Shown: piece after piece, positions 1 through 6,900 of the stretch
Layout: every line of letters starts with the position of its first letter
Position numbering within the stretch: position 1 is the stretch's first letter
Source: an uncultured Clostridia bacterium
GTDB taxonomy: Bacteria > Bacillota > Clostridia > Oscillospirales > Ruminococcaceae
Length of the DNA stretch: 33,222 nt
Direction: 5' to 3'
Assembly: GCA_944387915.1 (NCBI GenBank)
Contig: CALXGT010000057.1
Span: 73,990-107,211 of the forward strand
The notes under the pieces: generated by a model
Database searches by the model: none
What the model was told of the DNA's origin: nothing
The model's input: the letters and a program-made list of their open reading frames with translations, nothing else
Position numbers and translations under genes: made by a program

Positions 1-636
1 GTGGTTATTATTGGCACCGGCGTTGCCGGCGGAATTATCAAAGACCGTAAAATTCATAAGGGAAGCGGCTATTCCGCCGGAGAACTCTCCTACCTTTTGG
101 TCAATCCCGGAGAGTACGGTATGCAAAATACCATGTGCCTGAAAGCAGCGATGATGGGACTGAATATGAAGGTCGCGCAGCTAAAAGGCATGGATTCCGG
201 AAATAGCGCTCTCGCCGCCGCAGCTACCGAAAGCCGGCTGTTCCAGGATGGCTCCAATAATGTGCTCACCGATGTGGCTACACAAGAGCAGAAAGCCAAA
301 GGTACAGTAGACGGTAAAAAAATCATGGCCTGGGTCAATGAGGGAGACGAAGCGGTCACGGCGATCTACAACGAATTTATCCAGCATATCGCTTTGATGA
401 TCCATAATCTCCATATCGTTTTCGCACCGGAGAAAATTGCCTTGGGCGGCGGTATTTCCAGAGATCCCCGCTTTTTCAAAGATGTAAACGACGAGTTGAA
501 CCGGATCTACGATAACTTTGGATTTCCCTGCGTTCCTACCGCACATCTGGTTCCCTGCGCCTACTTGGGCCAGGCGAATTTGGCGGGAGCGATGTACAAT
601 TATCTTCAGCATTTCCACCCGGAATTGATTGCCTAA
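1..636 (+). CDS. ROK-family sugar kinase, 5'-truncated by window edge
   Basis: C-terminal 211 residues of a ROK (repressor/ORF/kinase) protein; the family is about 300 residues, so the N-terminal ATP-binding motif lies outside the window and the GTG at base 1 is probably not the true start. Visible are the ROK core GTGVAGGII, the GELSYLL stretch that follows the sugar-binding region, and the late glycine motif LGGGIS near residue 150. The cysteine-rich zinc motif typical of many ROK proteins (CxCGxxGCxE) is absent; only an isolated Cys is present after GELSYLL. Known members phosphorylate hexoses such as glucose or beta-glucosides, or act as sugar-responsive repressors. Because no HTH region can be seen here, kinase is inferred and the substrate is unknown. 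A strong hairpin follows the stop codon directly. Confidence 0.85.
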   Translation: MVIIGTGVAGGIIKDRKIHKGSGYSAGELSYLLVNPGEYGMQNTMCLKAAMMGLNMKVAQLKGMDSGNSALAAAATESRLFQDGSNNVLTDVATQEQKAKGTVDGKKIMAWVNEGDEAVTAIYNEFIQHIALMIHNLHIVFAPEKIALGGGISRDPRFFKDVNDELNRIYDNFGFPCVPTAHLVPCAYLGQANLAGAMYNYLQHFHPELIA

Positions 637-640
637 AGCA

Positions 641-670
641 AAAACACCGTCCCAAATGGGGCGGTGTTTT
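641..670. terminator. Rho-independent terminator after the ROK gene
   Basis: A 13-bp stem (641-653 with 658-670, one G-T wobble) with loop AAAT ends in a run of T on the plus strand. It starts 4 bases after the ROK stop codon and lies between convergent genes, so it may also stop leftward transcription of the lipoprotein gene. Confidence 0.85.
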
Positions 671-686
671 TATGTGGGTCCTATTT

Positions 687-1778
687 TTATTTTGGAAGTT
701 CCTTTAACAAAAGGGTAATCTCCCCGCTTTCCAGATGGAGACAGTAGTTATATGCGGGGAAATCCCCCTCCCCATATACCGTAAGCGCTTTTTCCGTGTC
801 CGCATCCGGCAAAGGGTCGTCATACCGGAAGAAATAATAATGCTCCGTAACGCCGATCCCGATGGAAGCTACTCCCGATCCCGTACTCTTCCGATCGTAA
901 GGAATGTCCCTTGCGATCAAGACCGATTGGTTTTCTTTTGGATCATACCGATAGAGATCCCCCGCTAAAATATCCCTTGGATCGAACATAGCAAAAAGTG
1001 GAGGATCGTTGAAATAATAAAGACTACTTTCATTTTCAAAAAAGCGAAAAGGGCAAGCCTCGGGGAAAATTATAGGAGAAACGCTTTCCGTCTTTAAATC
1101 AATCCGATAGTAATGAGGATCATCTTCCGCATATTGCAATACATAGACTCCTTCCCTTCCCCCGAATAGGAAGAAAAAGTAAGGAGGAATGGTATCAAAA
1201 GTGTGGACAACCGGTTTTCCCGAAAGAGGGACCTCAATAATCTCGTTTGGTTGGTAACAGTAGAAAAACCGTTCTTCAAACATAAAGGCATAGCTTTCGC
1301 TTCCCACATAAACCCCATCTTTGAGGGGCTTTACCTTCATAGAGGAAAGATCCAGCGCAAAATAATCGGTGCGCTCCGGCTTTGCCGAAGAAAAATAAAG
1401 CTTTCCCTTTTGCACGCATACAAGAGAAAGCGCCCCGTCTGCCCCCTCAAGCTTCTTTTCCTCGATTTGGTTTGTGGCGGTATCGATCCCAAATAAGCCC
1501 TTTCCGTCGGTAAAATAAACGGTCTCGTCCACAGGAAAGAAGCAGGGTGAGACCGGCCCGTCTTTTAGCAAGGTCACTGTTTCCCCGTCAAAGGAATACA
1601 GGCTCTCCTGCTTTTCGCCGGTAAAGTACAACTGGCCCTGTCTTTCGACCACCGGACAGGGAAGCTTTCCCCCCTGATCTTTCATAGAAGACGTTTCACA
1701 TGAAGAAAGGAGCAAGAGAAAAAGAAAGCATCCCAAACCGGCGCGTTTTCCAACGGTAGATAAAAATCGTTTTTTCAT
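687..1778 (-). CDS. Lipoprotein of unknown function, probably beta-propeller-like
   Basis: 363 residues starting with a basic N-terminus, a hydrophobic stretch of about 10 residues and a lipobox LLSSC, so it is exported and lipid-anchored to the outer face of the membrane. The rest is rich in short repeated units of the form 'YFTDG/LYSFDG/LYYFN' with aromatic-strand character and residues such as KGLFGIDTAT. This resembles the DUF5050 / prolow-density-type beta-propeller lipoproteins of Bacillota, but I do not recognise a named family with certainty. The start is supported by GGAGGAG about 6 bases upstream, and a good promoter lies at 1836-1864. It appears monocistronic. Function is unknown; a cell-surface binding or sensing role would be inference only. 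Confidence 0.75.
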   Translation of the reverse strand: MKKRFLSTVGKRAGLGCFLFLLLLSSCETSSMKDQGGKLPCPVVERQGQLYFTGEKQESLYSFDGETVTLLKDGPVSPCFFPVDETVYFTDGKGLFGIDTATNQIEEKKLEGADGALSLVCVQKGKLYFSSAKPERTDYFALDLSSMKVKPLKDGVYVGSESYAFMFEERFFYCYQPNEIIEVPLSGKPVVHTFDTIPPYFFFLFGGREGVYVLQYAEDDPHYYRIDLKTESVSPIIFPEACPFRFFENESSLYYFNDPPLFAMFDPRDILAGDLYRYDPKENQSVLIARDIPYDRKSTGSGVASIGIGVTEHYYFFRYDDPLPDADTEKALTVYGEGDFPAYNYCLHLESGEITLLLKELPK

Positions 1779-1835
1779 ATTTTCTCCTCCGTTCTTTCAT
1801 CCGCAATTCTTTTCATTACCTTATTTTACAAGATA

Positions 1836-1864
1836 AGAATACCTGTTTTTGGTAAAAATGTCAA
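1836..1864 (-). promoter_or_regulatory. Sigma-A promoter of the lipoprotein gene
   Basis: On the minus strand TTGACA (1859-1864), 17-bp spacer, TATTCT (1836-1841), about 58 bases upstream of the lipoprotein start. The remainder of the 349-base gap 1779-2127 holds the hairpin at 1979-2007 and the plus-strand promoter at 2090-2118; I see no gene in it. Confidence 0.7.
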
Positions 1865-1978
1865 TAAAATATAGTAATTATTATTGAAATACAGATTTTT
1901 CCCACAGAAAAAATCCCCTCTTTTCCCGCGCTCAGCTCATTTTTTAAACCCATTTGTGCTGATCCACAGCGAGTCAAA

Positions 1979-2007
1979 CCGGAGAAAGACGACGGCTCTT
2001 TCCCCGG
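1979..2007. other. Hairpin of unknown role in the intergenic gap
   Basis: Arms 1979-1989 and 1997-2007 pair over 11 bp with one mismatch around a 7-base loop (CGACGGC). No T-run follows on either strand, so it is not an obvious intrinsic terminator. It lies upstream of the DUF2975 promoter and about 110 bases upstream of the lipoprotein promoter, in a region without a recognisable gene. Confidence 0.45.
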
Positions 2008-2089
2008 CTTTCTTCCTTCGCTTTATCCTAAATTTTGAATTATTTTAATGTTTTACGCTTATTTTTTAATGATATACATTAAATAATTC

Positions 2090-2118
2090 TTGACTCGAGC
2101 AAATTTACCTGGTATTAT
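2090..2118 (+). promoter_or_regulatory. Sigma-A promoter of the DUF2975/XRE pair
   Basis: TTGACT (2090-2095), exactly 17 bp, TATTAT (2113-2118). The expected transcription start (about 2124-2126) falls immediately before the ATG at 2128, so the mRNA would have almost no leader. Confidence 0.75.
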
Positions 2119-2127
2119 AGTTGTGAG

Positions 2128-2769
2128 ATGATTGCTATGAAACTGATCCAAAAGCTTCTAAACGAAAAGTACGCAAAATCCGCTTCCCATTTTATGCGTT
2201 TTGTCTGCTACTTTGTTATAGCCTTTTATATTTTTTGTCTTGTTTTGGGGTTTATGGGACGTATCTCTTTTACTCTCCATACCAATTCGGGTGCTGGAAG
2301 CTATGAACAGGCAATCTATGCGGAAGAAAATCATGCGCCGCATTCCCGGAATCTTACGGTTGATATGGGCGACAGCATCCATGTTTGGGCAAACGACGAT
2401 GGTCAGGTTGACCGAACAATACAAGTCGGGCTTTCTCTTATGTATGCTATCAACATCATTCCATTGATTTTTGCATTTTGGCTTCTAAGCCGTGTGTTTT
2501 TCAATGTATCGCAAGGCCAAATTTTTGTACCGCAAAATGCTGCTCATTTGCTTTACTATGGGTTAATTCAATTTTCAGTAGGGCTATTTGTGCCATGTAT
2601 CAAATTACTTATTTGCTACTTTACTAATCTCATTTCCAGTGGACGAATGACAATTCACACAGGCTCAAATATGTTGAACCTTCTCATTCCGAGCATCGCT
2701 TTTATTGTAGCCGCATATATCATTCATTATGGCATAGATTTACAAGACGAGGTGGATCACACATTATGA
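2128..2769 (+). CDS. DUF2975 membrane protein
   Basis: 213-residue protein with four hydrophobic segments: about residues 22-45, a central extracytoplasmic part (50-100) and three helices at about 108-130, 140-165 and 185-205. This arrangement, together with a small XRE regulator overlapping its end by 4 bases (ATGA), is the signature of the DUF2975/YoaS-like family, which is usually coupled to a YozG-like HTH protein. Function of the family is not established; membrane sensing that feeds the regulator is a plausible inference. No Shine-Dalgarno precedes ATG 2128, and the alternative ATG at 2137 has none either, so translation may be leaderless. Base composition of this gene pair is visibly more AT-rich than its neighbours. 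Confidence 0.8.
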   Translation: MIAMKLIQKLLNEKYAKSASHFMRFVCYFVIAFYIFCLVLGFMGRISFTLHTNSGAGSYEQAIYAEENHAPHSRNLTVDMGDSIHVWANDDGQVDRTIQVGLSLMYAINIIPLIFAFWLLSRVFFNVSQGQIFVPQNAAHLLYYGLIQFSVGLFVPCIKLLICYFTNLISSGRMTIHTGSNMLNLLIPSIAFIVAAYIIHYGIDLQDEVDHTL

Positions 2770-2996
2770 TTATCGTTCGTCTTGATCGGCTCTTAGCGGA
2801 TAGAAAAATGAAATTAAACCAGCTTGCCGCACAAGTTGGAATATCAAATGTCAATCTTTCTTATTTAAAAACCGGGAAAGTAAAGGCCATTCGTTTTAGT
2901 ACGCTGGACGCTATTTGTCATGTTTTAAAATGTCAGCCCGGAGATATTCTTGAATATATTGAAAATGATGATGAAATCCATGGAAAACAGACATGA
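2766..2996 (+). CDS. Small XRE/Cro-CI family transcriptional regulator (YozG-like)
   Basis: 76 residues made almost entirely of one helix-turn-helix domain: 'LADRKMKLNQLAAQVGIS' then 'NLSYLKTGKVKAIRFSTL' followed by 'ICHVLKCQPGDILEYI', the canonical Cro/CI order with the recognition helix near residues 28-40. It starts inside the last codons of the DUF2975 gene (4-base overlap), indicating translational coupling. Such pairs are common in Bacillota; the regulator most likely acts on its own promoter, but no clear operator dyad is visible around 2090-2118. After its stop the window has about 190 bases without a gene, holding two hairpins. Confidence 0.88.
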   Translation: MIIVRLDRLLADRKMKLNQLAAQVGISNVNLSYLKTGKVKAIRFSTLDAICHVLKCQPGDILEYIENDDEIHGKQT

Positions 2997-3054
2997 CAGA
3001 ATTGTAACCAAAGGTGTAAATCCATCCATTGTTTCCACAAAAGAACAAAAAAAT

Positions 3055-3086
3055 GAGCGATACCTGGTTCAAACCAAGTATCGCTC
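3055..3086 (-). terminator. Hairpin terminator for the aldo/keto reductase gene (minus strand)
   Basis: Arms 3055-3069 and 3072-3086 pair over 15 bp with one mismatch. On the minus strand the stem is followed by a T-rich run (complement of the A-rich bases 3038-3054), whereas the plus strand has no T-run, so it most likely ends transcription arriving from 3189. Confidence 0.65.
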
Positions 3087-3130
3087 CGTTAGCGATCCCA
3101 TCTAACAAATGGTAAATTGTTATCTTCGGT

Positions 3131-3172
3131 AAATTCCTCGCTTATGAGCATCCGCCCAAAGGCGAGGAATTT
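3131..3172. repeat. Perfect 11-bp inverted repeat
   Basis: AAATTCCTCGC at 3131-3141 is repeated as its exact reverse complement at 3162-3172 with a 20-base loop. No T-run follows on either strand. It lies just beyond the stop codon of the aldo/keto reductase gene and may be an mRNA 3'-end structure upstream of the stronger terminator. Confidence 0.5.
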
Positions 3173-3188
3173 CGTTATATGGTCTTTC

Positions 3189-4349
3189 CTATTTTAACCC
3201 GTCGGCGAATTTCGACATAATCTCCGGAATGGGAAGTCCTTGAGGACATACCCGCTGGCAGGCGCCGCAGGCAATACATGCCGAGGGAAGTTCTTCTTCC
3301 TTCATACCGCCTACCGTAAAGTTCAACGTACTCTTTCCCGAGAAGGTGAGCTCATTATACATGGTGATGAGCTTGGGAATATCGAGATGCTGGGGACAAT
3401 CCTCGACGCAGTACCGGCAGCCGGTGCAGGGAACAAAGTCGCCCATCGCGTTCGCCGCTTTGAACAAAAGGGCAGTTTCTTCTTTGGTGGCGGCGTCATC
3501 CTTAGAGAAAATATCGATGTTCTCTTTGAGCTGCTCCAGGGTAGTCATACCGCTGAGCACCACCAAAACATTGGGAAGAGACTGTAAAAAGCGAAATGCC
3601 CAAGATGCCAGACTACTTTCCGGCCGGGCCTCTTTCAGCATTGCGGCGGATTTTTCCGGCAGATTCGCCAGCGCCCCGCCCCGAACCGGCTCCATCACGA
3701 TCACCGGGATATTTCGTTTGGTCAAAAGCTCGTACTTTTTCCCCGCGTCCTGCAACGACCAGTCTAAGTAGTTTAACTGAATCTGGACAAATTCAAAGAT
3801 ACCGGGATAATGATCCAAAAACCGCTCGATGGTCTCGGGACGGCCATGAGAGGAAAAACCTAAGTGTTTGATCCTGCCCGCTTTCTTTTGCTCCAACAGA
3901 TAACGAACTACCCCAAGCTCCTCGTTGGTGTAAAAATCGTAAGAGGTCTCGCAGACGTTATGGAGCAGGTAAAAATCAAAATATTCCACTCGGCATTTTT
4001 GAAGCTGTTCTTCGAAAATTTCGGAGATGGAATCTACATGAAAGTCGCTTAAGTACCCTTGAAAGCCCAGCTTTCCGTCGATGTAATTCATCATATGTCC
4101 CGGCATTTTCGAAGCCAAATAAAAGCTGTCTCTTGAAAACTCTGACAAAACCTCCCCCACAAAGCTTTCCGCTTCCCCGCCGTGATACCGGTACGCTACG
4201 TCGAAATAATTGACTCCATTATGGTAGGCATATTCGATGATCTCCTTTGCCTTTTGCCGGTCGATAGTTCCTTTATCGTTGGTGGGAAGGCGCATATTCC
4301 CCATACCCAGGGTAGAGAGGGATACATTTTGGAACGGTTTATAAATCAT
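3189..4349 (-). CDS. Aldo/keto reductase with C-terminal 2[4Fe-4S] ferredoxin domain
   Basis: 386 residues. The N-terminal 280 residues form an aldo/keto reductase barrel with the catalytic tetrad recognisable as D50, Y55, K81 and H130 (FDVAYRY, LASKMP, YLLHN). A C-terminal ferredoxin-like domain carries two cysteine clusters, CTGCRYCVEDCP (from about residue 308) and CIACGACQRVCP (from about residue 358), each able to hold a 4Fe-4S cluster. This fusion is a known family in anaerobes, thought to couple NAD(P)H oxidoreduction with ferredoxin-type electron transfer; substrate unknown. Start supported by GGAGG 6 bases upstream. It is transcribed alone from a promoter with a 19-bp spacer and a perfect dyad (4389-4419), suggesting MerR-type control, which in other bacteria often responds to aldehydes, electrophiles or oxidative stress. 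Confidence 0.9.
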   Translation of the reverse strand: MIYKPFQNVSLSTLGMGNMRLPTNDKGTIDRQKAKEIIEYAYHNGVNYFDVAYRYHGGEAESFVGEVLSEFSRDSFYLASKMPGHMMNYIDGKLGFQGYLSDFHVDSISEIFEEQLQKCRVEYFDFYLLHNVCETSYDFYTNEELGVVRYLLEQKKAGRIKHLGFSSHGRPETIERFLDHYPGIFEFVQIQLNYLDWSLQDAGKKYELLTKRNIPVIVMEPVRGGALANLPEKSAAMLKEARPESSLASWAFRFLQSLPNVLVVLSGMTTLEQLKENIDIFSKDDAATKEETALLFKAANAMGDFVPCTGCRYCVEDCPQHLDIPKLITMYNELTFSGKSTLNFTVGGMKEEELPSACIACGACQRVCPQGLPIPEIMSKFADGLK

Positions 4350-4388
4350 AATGTCCTCCTTTGGTTCATAAGTGAAAACTTTTTCTTT

Positions 4389-4419
4389 ATTGTAACACTT
4401 AGAGTTCCCTCTAAGTCAA
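4389..4419 (-). promoter_or_regulatory. MerR-type promoter/operator of the aldo/keto reductase gene
   Basis: On the minus strand TTGACT (4414-4419) and TACAAT (4389-4394) are separated by 19 bp, longer than the 17-bp optimum. The spacer region holds a perfect dyad ACTTAGAG-TTCC-CTCTAAGT (4397-4416). A 19-bp spacer filled by such a palindrome is characteristic of promoters activated by MerR-family regulators through DNA distortion. No MerR gene is present in the window. Confidence 0.8.
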
Positions 4420-4513
4420 TAGTTTTTTAAAAAAGAATATTTTCTTAAAATATTTTAGGTAAAATCTCCGATTCCTTTGGAAAAAGGGACCATTTTCGAA
4501 TTGTTCACGTAAT

Positions 4514-4541
4514 TTGCTTGCTTTTCCGGAAAAATTATGCA
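4514..4541 (+). promoter_or_regulatory. Possible sigma-A promoter with palindromic spacer
   Basis: TTGCTT (4514-4519), 16-bp spacer, TATGCA (4536-4541), upstream of the membrane protein gene at 4571. The spacer contains the perfect palindrome TTTTCCGGAAAA (4522-4533). The -10 box is imperfect, so this is tentative. Confidence 0.4.
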
Positions 4542-4570
4542 AAAATAGAAAGGAAAGCGAGGATGAATGT

Positions 4571-5479
4571 ATGGCAAAACGAAAGATCAACTACAAACGG
4601 ATGACAGTGGATCAGGTAGTCGCCTTCCACAACAAAAAACTGCTGGTAGTAGGTATCGCCCACCTGCTGACCATCCCCCTTGTGGCCTATTTTTCCTATC
4701 TCACCTATGTCCGGGGCTACACCTTATTTATGTTTGCCTTTTTTATGCTGGGTGTACTGGCGTATAACTACGCCGTTCGCACCTATTGGAAAGTGAAATC
4801 CTCCGATTTAAATATGATCTTGCTGAGAGACTGTGACCCGAAAAAATACGCCGCCGTTTTTGAGATTTTAAAAAAATATAAGTTCCAGCCTTACAGTGCC
4901 GACCTCAACCGGGCGCGGGGCTACTATTACGCCGGCGAATTTCAAAAAGCGAAGGAGATTATGGATCAAATCCATCTTCCAAAGCCCAACTCCCCCCGCT
5001 TTTTCCAATATTACAGCACCTTAGCCAACATCGCGGACGCTTTGGGAGATACCGAAACGCTGATGGATATGCGGGAGCGGACTCGAAGCATTACCGTCAA
5101 TTTGAAGCCCAAATCCAATAAAGCCGCCAACGGCCGCCAGCTTTTGAACATCATCGACAATATGTTAGCGGTTCACAACAACAACTATCACCACAGCAGA
5201 GAAACCGCGGAGGCGCTTATGGATATCGCTTCCTACCCCTTAAGCCGAATCACCGCCGCCTACCGGTTAGCGAAGCTGGACGTACTGATTGGCGCCTACA
5301 AAAGCGCTATGGAACGGTGCGAATACATAATCGACGACGGGGGCACCACCTTTTTTGTCAAAGAAGCGAAAGAGATGTTGGAAATCTGCCACGGAAAGCG
5401 AAGCAAAACGGCGGAGGAAATCCGAAAGCAAGACGACGCCAAAAAGCAGCTGGTCCAGTCGTATACCGACGAAAAATAA
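4571..5479 (+). CDS. Membrane protein with cytoplasmic TPR-like helical region, unknown function
   Basis: 302 residues from the ATG at 4571, chosen because GAGG lies 8 bases upstream and the sequence then reads MAKRKINYKRMTVDQ; an in-frame ATG at 4514 would add 19 residues that overlap the promoter. Two hydrophobic helices occupy about residues 24-48 and 52-72, followed by a basic, helical soluble region with repeated A/L/Y spacing ('RARGYYYAGEFQKAKEIM', 'AAYRLAKLDVLIGAYKSAM') reminiscent of TPR units. The C-terminus is highly charged. I do not recognise a named family. Anchored scaffold is inference only. It is flanked by its own promoter and a terminator, so it is monocistronic. Confidence 0.75.
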   Translation: MAKRKINYKRMTVDQVVAFHNKKLLVVGIAHLLTIPLVAYFSYLTYVRGYTLFMFAFFMLGVLAYNYAVRTYWKVKSSDLNMILLRDCDPKKYAAVFEILKKYKFQPYSADLNRARGYYYAGEFQKAKEIMDQIHLPKPNSPRFFQYYSTLANIADALGDTETLMDMRERTRSITVNLKPKSNKAANGRQLLNIIDNMLAVHNNNYHHSRETAEALMDIASYPLSRITAAYRLAKLDVLIGAYKSAMERCEYIIDDGGTTFFVKEAKEMLEICHGKRSKTAEEIRKQDDAKKQLVQSYTDEK

Positions 5480-5506
5480 AACCGGCGGGGTAAATGATTT
5501 AATGGA

Positions 5507-5536
5507 AAAAGCGGGAAGGAAATCCTTCCCGCTTTT
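5507..5536. terminator. Bidirectional intrinsic terminator
   Basis: GCGGGAAGGA (5511-5520) pairs with TCCTTCCCGC (5523-5532), flanked by AAAA on the left and TTTT on the right, so a U-run is made in both directions. It separates two convergent genes. Confidence 0.85.
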
Positions 5537-5537
5537 G

Positions 5538-6326
5538 TTATCGCCTCTCCTGCTGCTTTCCAATATCCTGCCAGCTCACGTCCGGGTGATGATACTGGCT
5601 TCGCCTGTTTTCTAACCCAAAGCCGGGGCTTTCTTTGTAAACGGCGCCTTGCGGGCAAAAATGAAAACAGCCAAAACAAAAGGCACAGTTATCGCCAAAC
5701 ACCGGAAGCCCATTTTCCATCCGAATATTTCCCATAGGACAAAGCTTCTCACAAATCCCGCAGCTGACGCAGCGATCGAGATCTCCAAGCCAGCCGGCAA
5801 AACGGCCTTGGTAGCGTTCTTTCGTTTGCGACGCCGTATTTTCCGGAGAATCGTAATTTGCGACGGTACCGTGAAAACGGTTATTGATATTTTCCGCGTA
5901 CAGAGCGATCCGACTGTCCATCAAACGAAGCCGCTCCTTATTTTCCCTTTCGTTACTTTCCATACAGTTTCCCGGCATATCCAACGTTTTCGCGTATGCC
6001 AAGGCGTAACCCCGCCGAATCAACAAGCCGTTAAAAATATCCATACAGTGGCCGCCCCGCTCGTTACAGGTTCCGATTCCGTAAAGGTAAACGCCTTTGG
6101 GAAAGCGCATTTTCTCCGCTGCCATTTTCACCGGCCACGGAGCGTCTCCGCCATAAATGGGAAACACAAACCCCACCGTTTCCGTGGCGTCCGCAACGAT
6201 CTCCTCCCGATCAAGATAGTTGGTCAAAGCCCGAATCTCGGTCTCTCCCTTCAATTTTTTTGCTAACACCTTCGCCGTCATCAGCGAGTTACCGGTACCG
6301 GAAAAATAATAAATAATGTTTTCCAT
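5538..6326 (-). CDS. EFR1-type flavodoxin/ferredoxin fusion protein
   Basis: 262 residues. The N-terminus has a flavodoxin-like FMN-binding loop (YYFSGTGNSL) and a second loop VFPIYGGDAP; the C-terminus has two 4Fe-4S motifs, CVSCGICEKLCP and CAFCFGCFHFCP. This is the layout of EFR1-family 'ferrodoxins' common in gut Bacillota: small electron-transfer proteins predicted to pass electrons between flavin and iron-sulfur centres. Partner enzymes are not identifiable. The start at 6326 is favoured because AAGGAGG sits 5 bases upstream; an in-frame ATG at 6347 lies upstream of that ribosome-binding site. Its promoter is at 6394-6422 and it ends on the terminator at 5507-5536, so it is transcribed alone. 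Confidence 0.85.
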   Translation of the reverse strand: MENIIYYFSGTGNSLMTAKVLAKKLKGETEIRALTNYLDREEIVADATETVGFVFPIYGGDAPWPVKMAAEKMRFPKGVYLYGIGTCNERGGHCMDIFNGLLIRRGYALAYAKTLDMPGNCMESNERENKERLRLMDSRIALYAENINNRFHGTVANYDSPENTASQTKERYQGRFAGWLGDLDRCVSCGICEKLCPMGNIRMENGLPVFGDNCAFCFGCFHFCPQGAVYKESPGFGLENRRSQYHHPDVSWQDIGKQQERR

Positions 6327-6393
6327 AAGCGCCTCCTTATTTGACATAAGCGATCGTCAAGTGATATATGACTAATCCATAATTATGAAATTC

Positions 6394-6422
6394 ATTATAC
6401 CATATATCGAAAAAAGAAACAA
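6394..6422 (-). promoter_or_regulatory. Sigma-A promoter of the EFR1-type gene with flanking inverted repeat
   Basis: On the minus strand TTGTTT (6417-6422), 17 bp, TATAAT (6394-6399). A perfect 8-bp inverted repeat, GATATATG at 6363-6370 and CATATATC at 6401-6408, places one arm in the promoter spacer and one in the leader region, which could serve as paired operator half-sites. Confidence 0.7.
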
Positions 6423-6453
6423 GTCCCTCGCATTTGGCTACCGAAACAAAAAA

Positions 6454-6481
6454 CGCGGAAAAGCTTTCGCTCTTTTCCGCG
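6454..6481 (-). terminator. Terminator of the cross-bridge operon
   Basis: CGCGGAAAAG (6454-6463) and CTTTTCCGCG (6472-6481) form a perfect 10-bp stem with an 8-base loop. On the minus strand it is followed by GTTTTTTGTTT. It lies 18 bases beyond the HIRAN stop codon. The plus strand also has a T-rich tail at about 6487-6493. Confidence 0.85.
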
Positions 6482-6498
6482 CTTACGTTTTTTTCTGG

Positions 6499-6867
6499 TC
6501 AAAAAAGCTTCTCCTCTTCCTCGGAATCGGAAGATAAAAAGGCGCCCAGTACCCGCCCATCGGTAACATTAGGAGAAATTACCTGGCAGATAATCTTGGT
6601 ATCGGTGGAAAAGCAAACCTCGATCAGAAAGCAGTTCCCTACCCGGTCATAGATCCGCGCCGCCGAAAAGGTTCCGTTGGCTTTGGTTTTCACCCCGTTC
6701 GCCAGATATCCCACCTGATACCCACCCAGCGTAAACACCGCGATAGCTTCCGAATCGTGGGGATTTTGGGGTTCCTTGGCGCATAAAAGCTGCTGTCCAA
6801 TGGAAAAGGGCTTCTTGTCCCAATAATGGGAAAACCCGGTGACCGTTACAAACATACCTTCCAACAT
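6499..6867 (-). CDS. HIRAN-domain protein
   Basis: 122 residues. Residues about 8-95 fit a HIRAN domain: 'VTGFSHYWDKKPFSIGQ', 'LLCAKEPQNPHDSEAIAVF' and 'QVGYLANGV' reproduce the family pattern (G..hy, EPdNphD..Ai.V, GYl). A short acidic tail (SSDSEEEEK) follows. HIRAN domains are known from the HIP116/RAD5 helicases, where they bind DNA 3' ends; stand-alone bacterial forms are of unknown function. The gene is the last of a four-gene operon, 33 bases after asnB, with AGGAG upstream of the ATG and a terminator directly downstream. Why it follows peptidoglycan genes is unclear. Confidence 0.8.
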   Translation of the reverse strand: MLEGMFVTVTGFSHYWDKKPFSIGQQLLCAKEPQNPHDSEAIAVFTLGGYQVGYLANGVKTKANGTFSAARIYDRVGNCFLIEVCFSTDTKIICQVISPNVTDGRVLGAFLSSDSEEEEKLF

Positions 6868-6900
6868 CGTGCTTCTCCTGTCTGTATTTTGTCATAAAGC

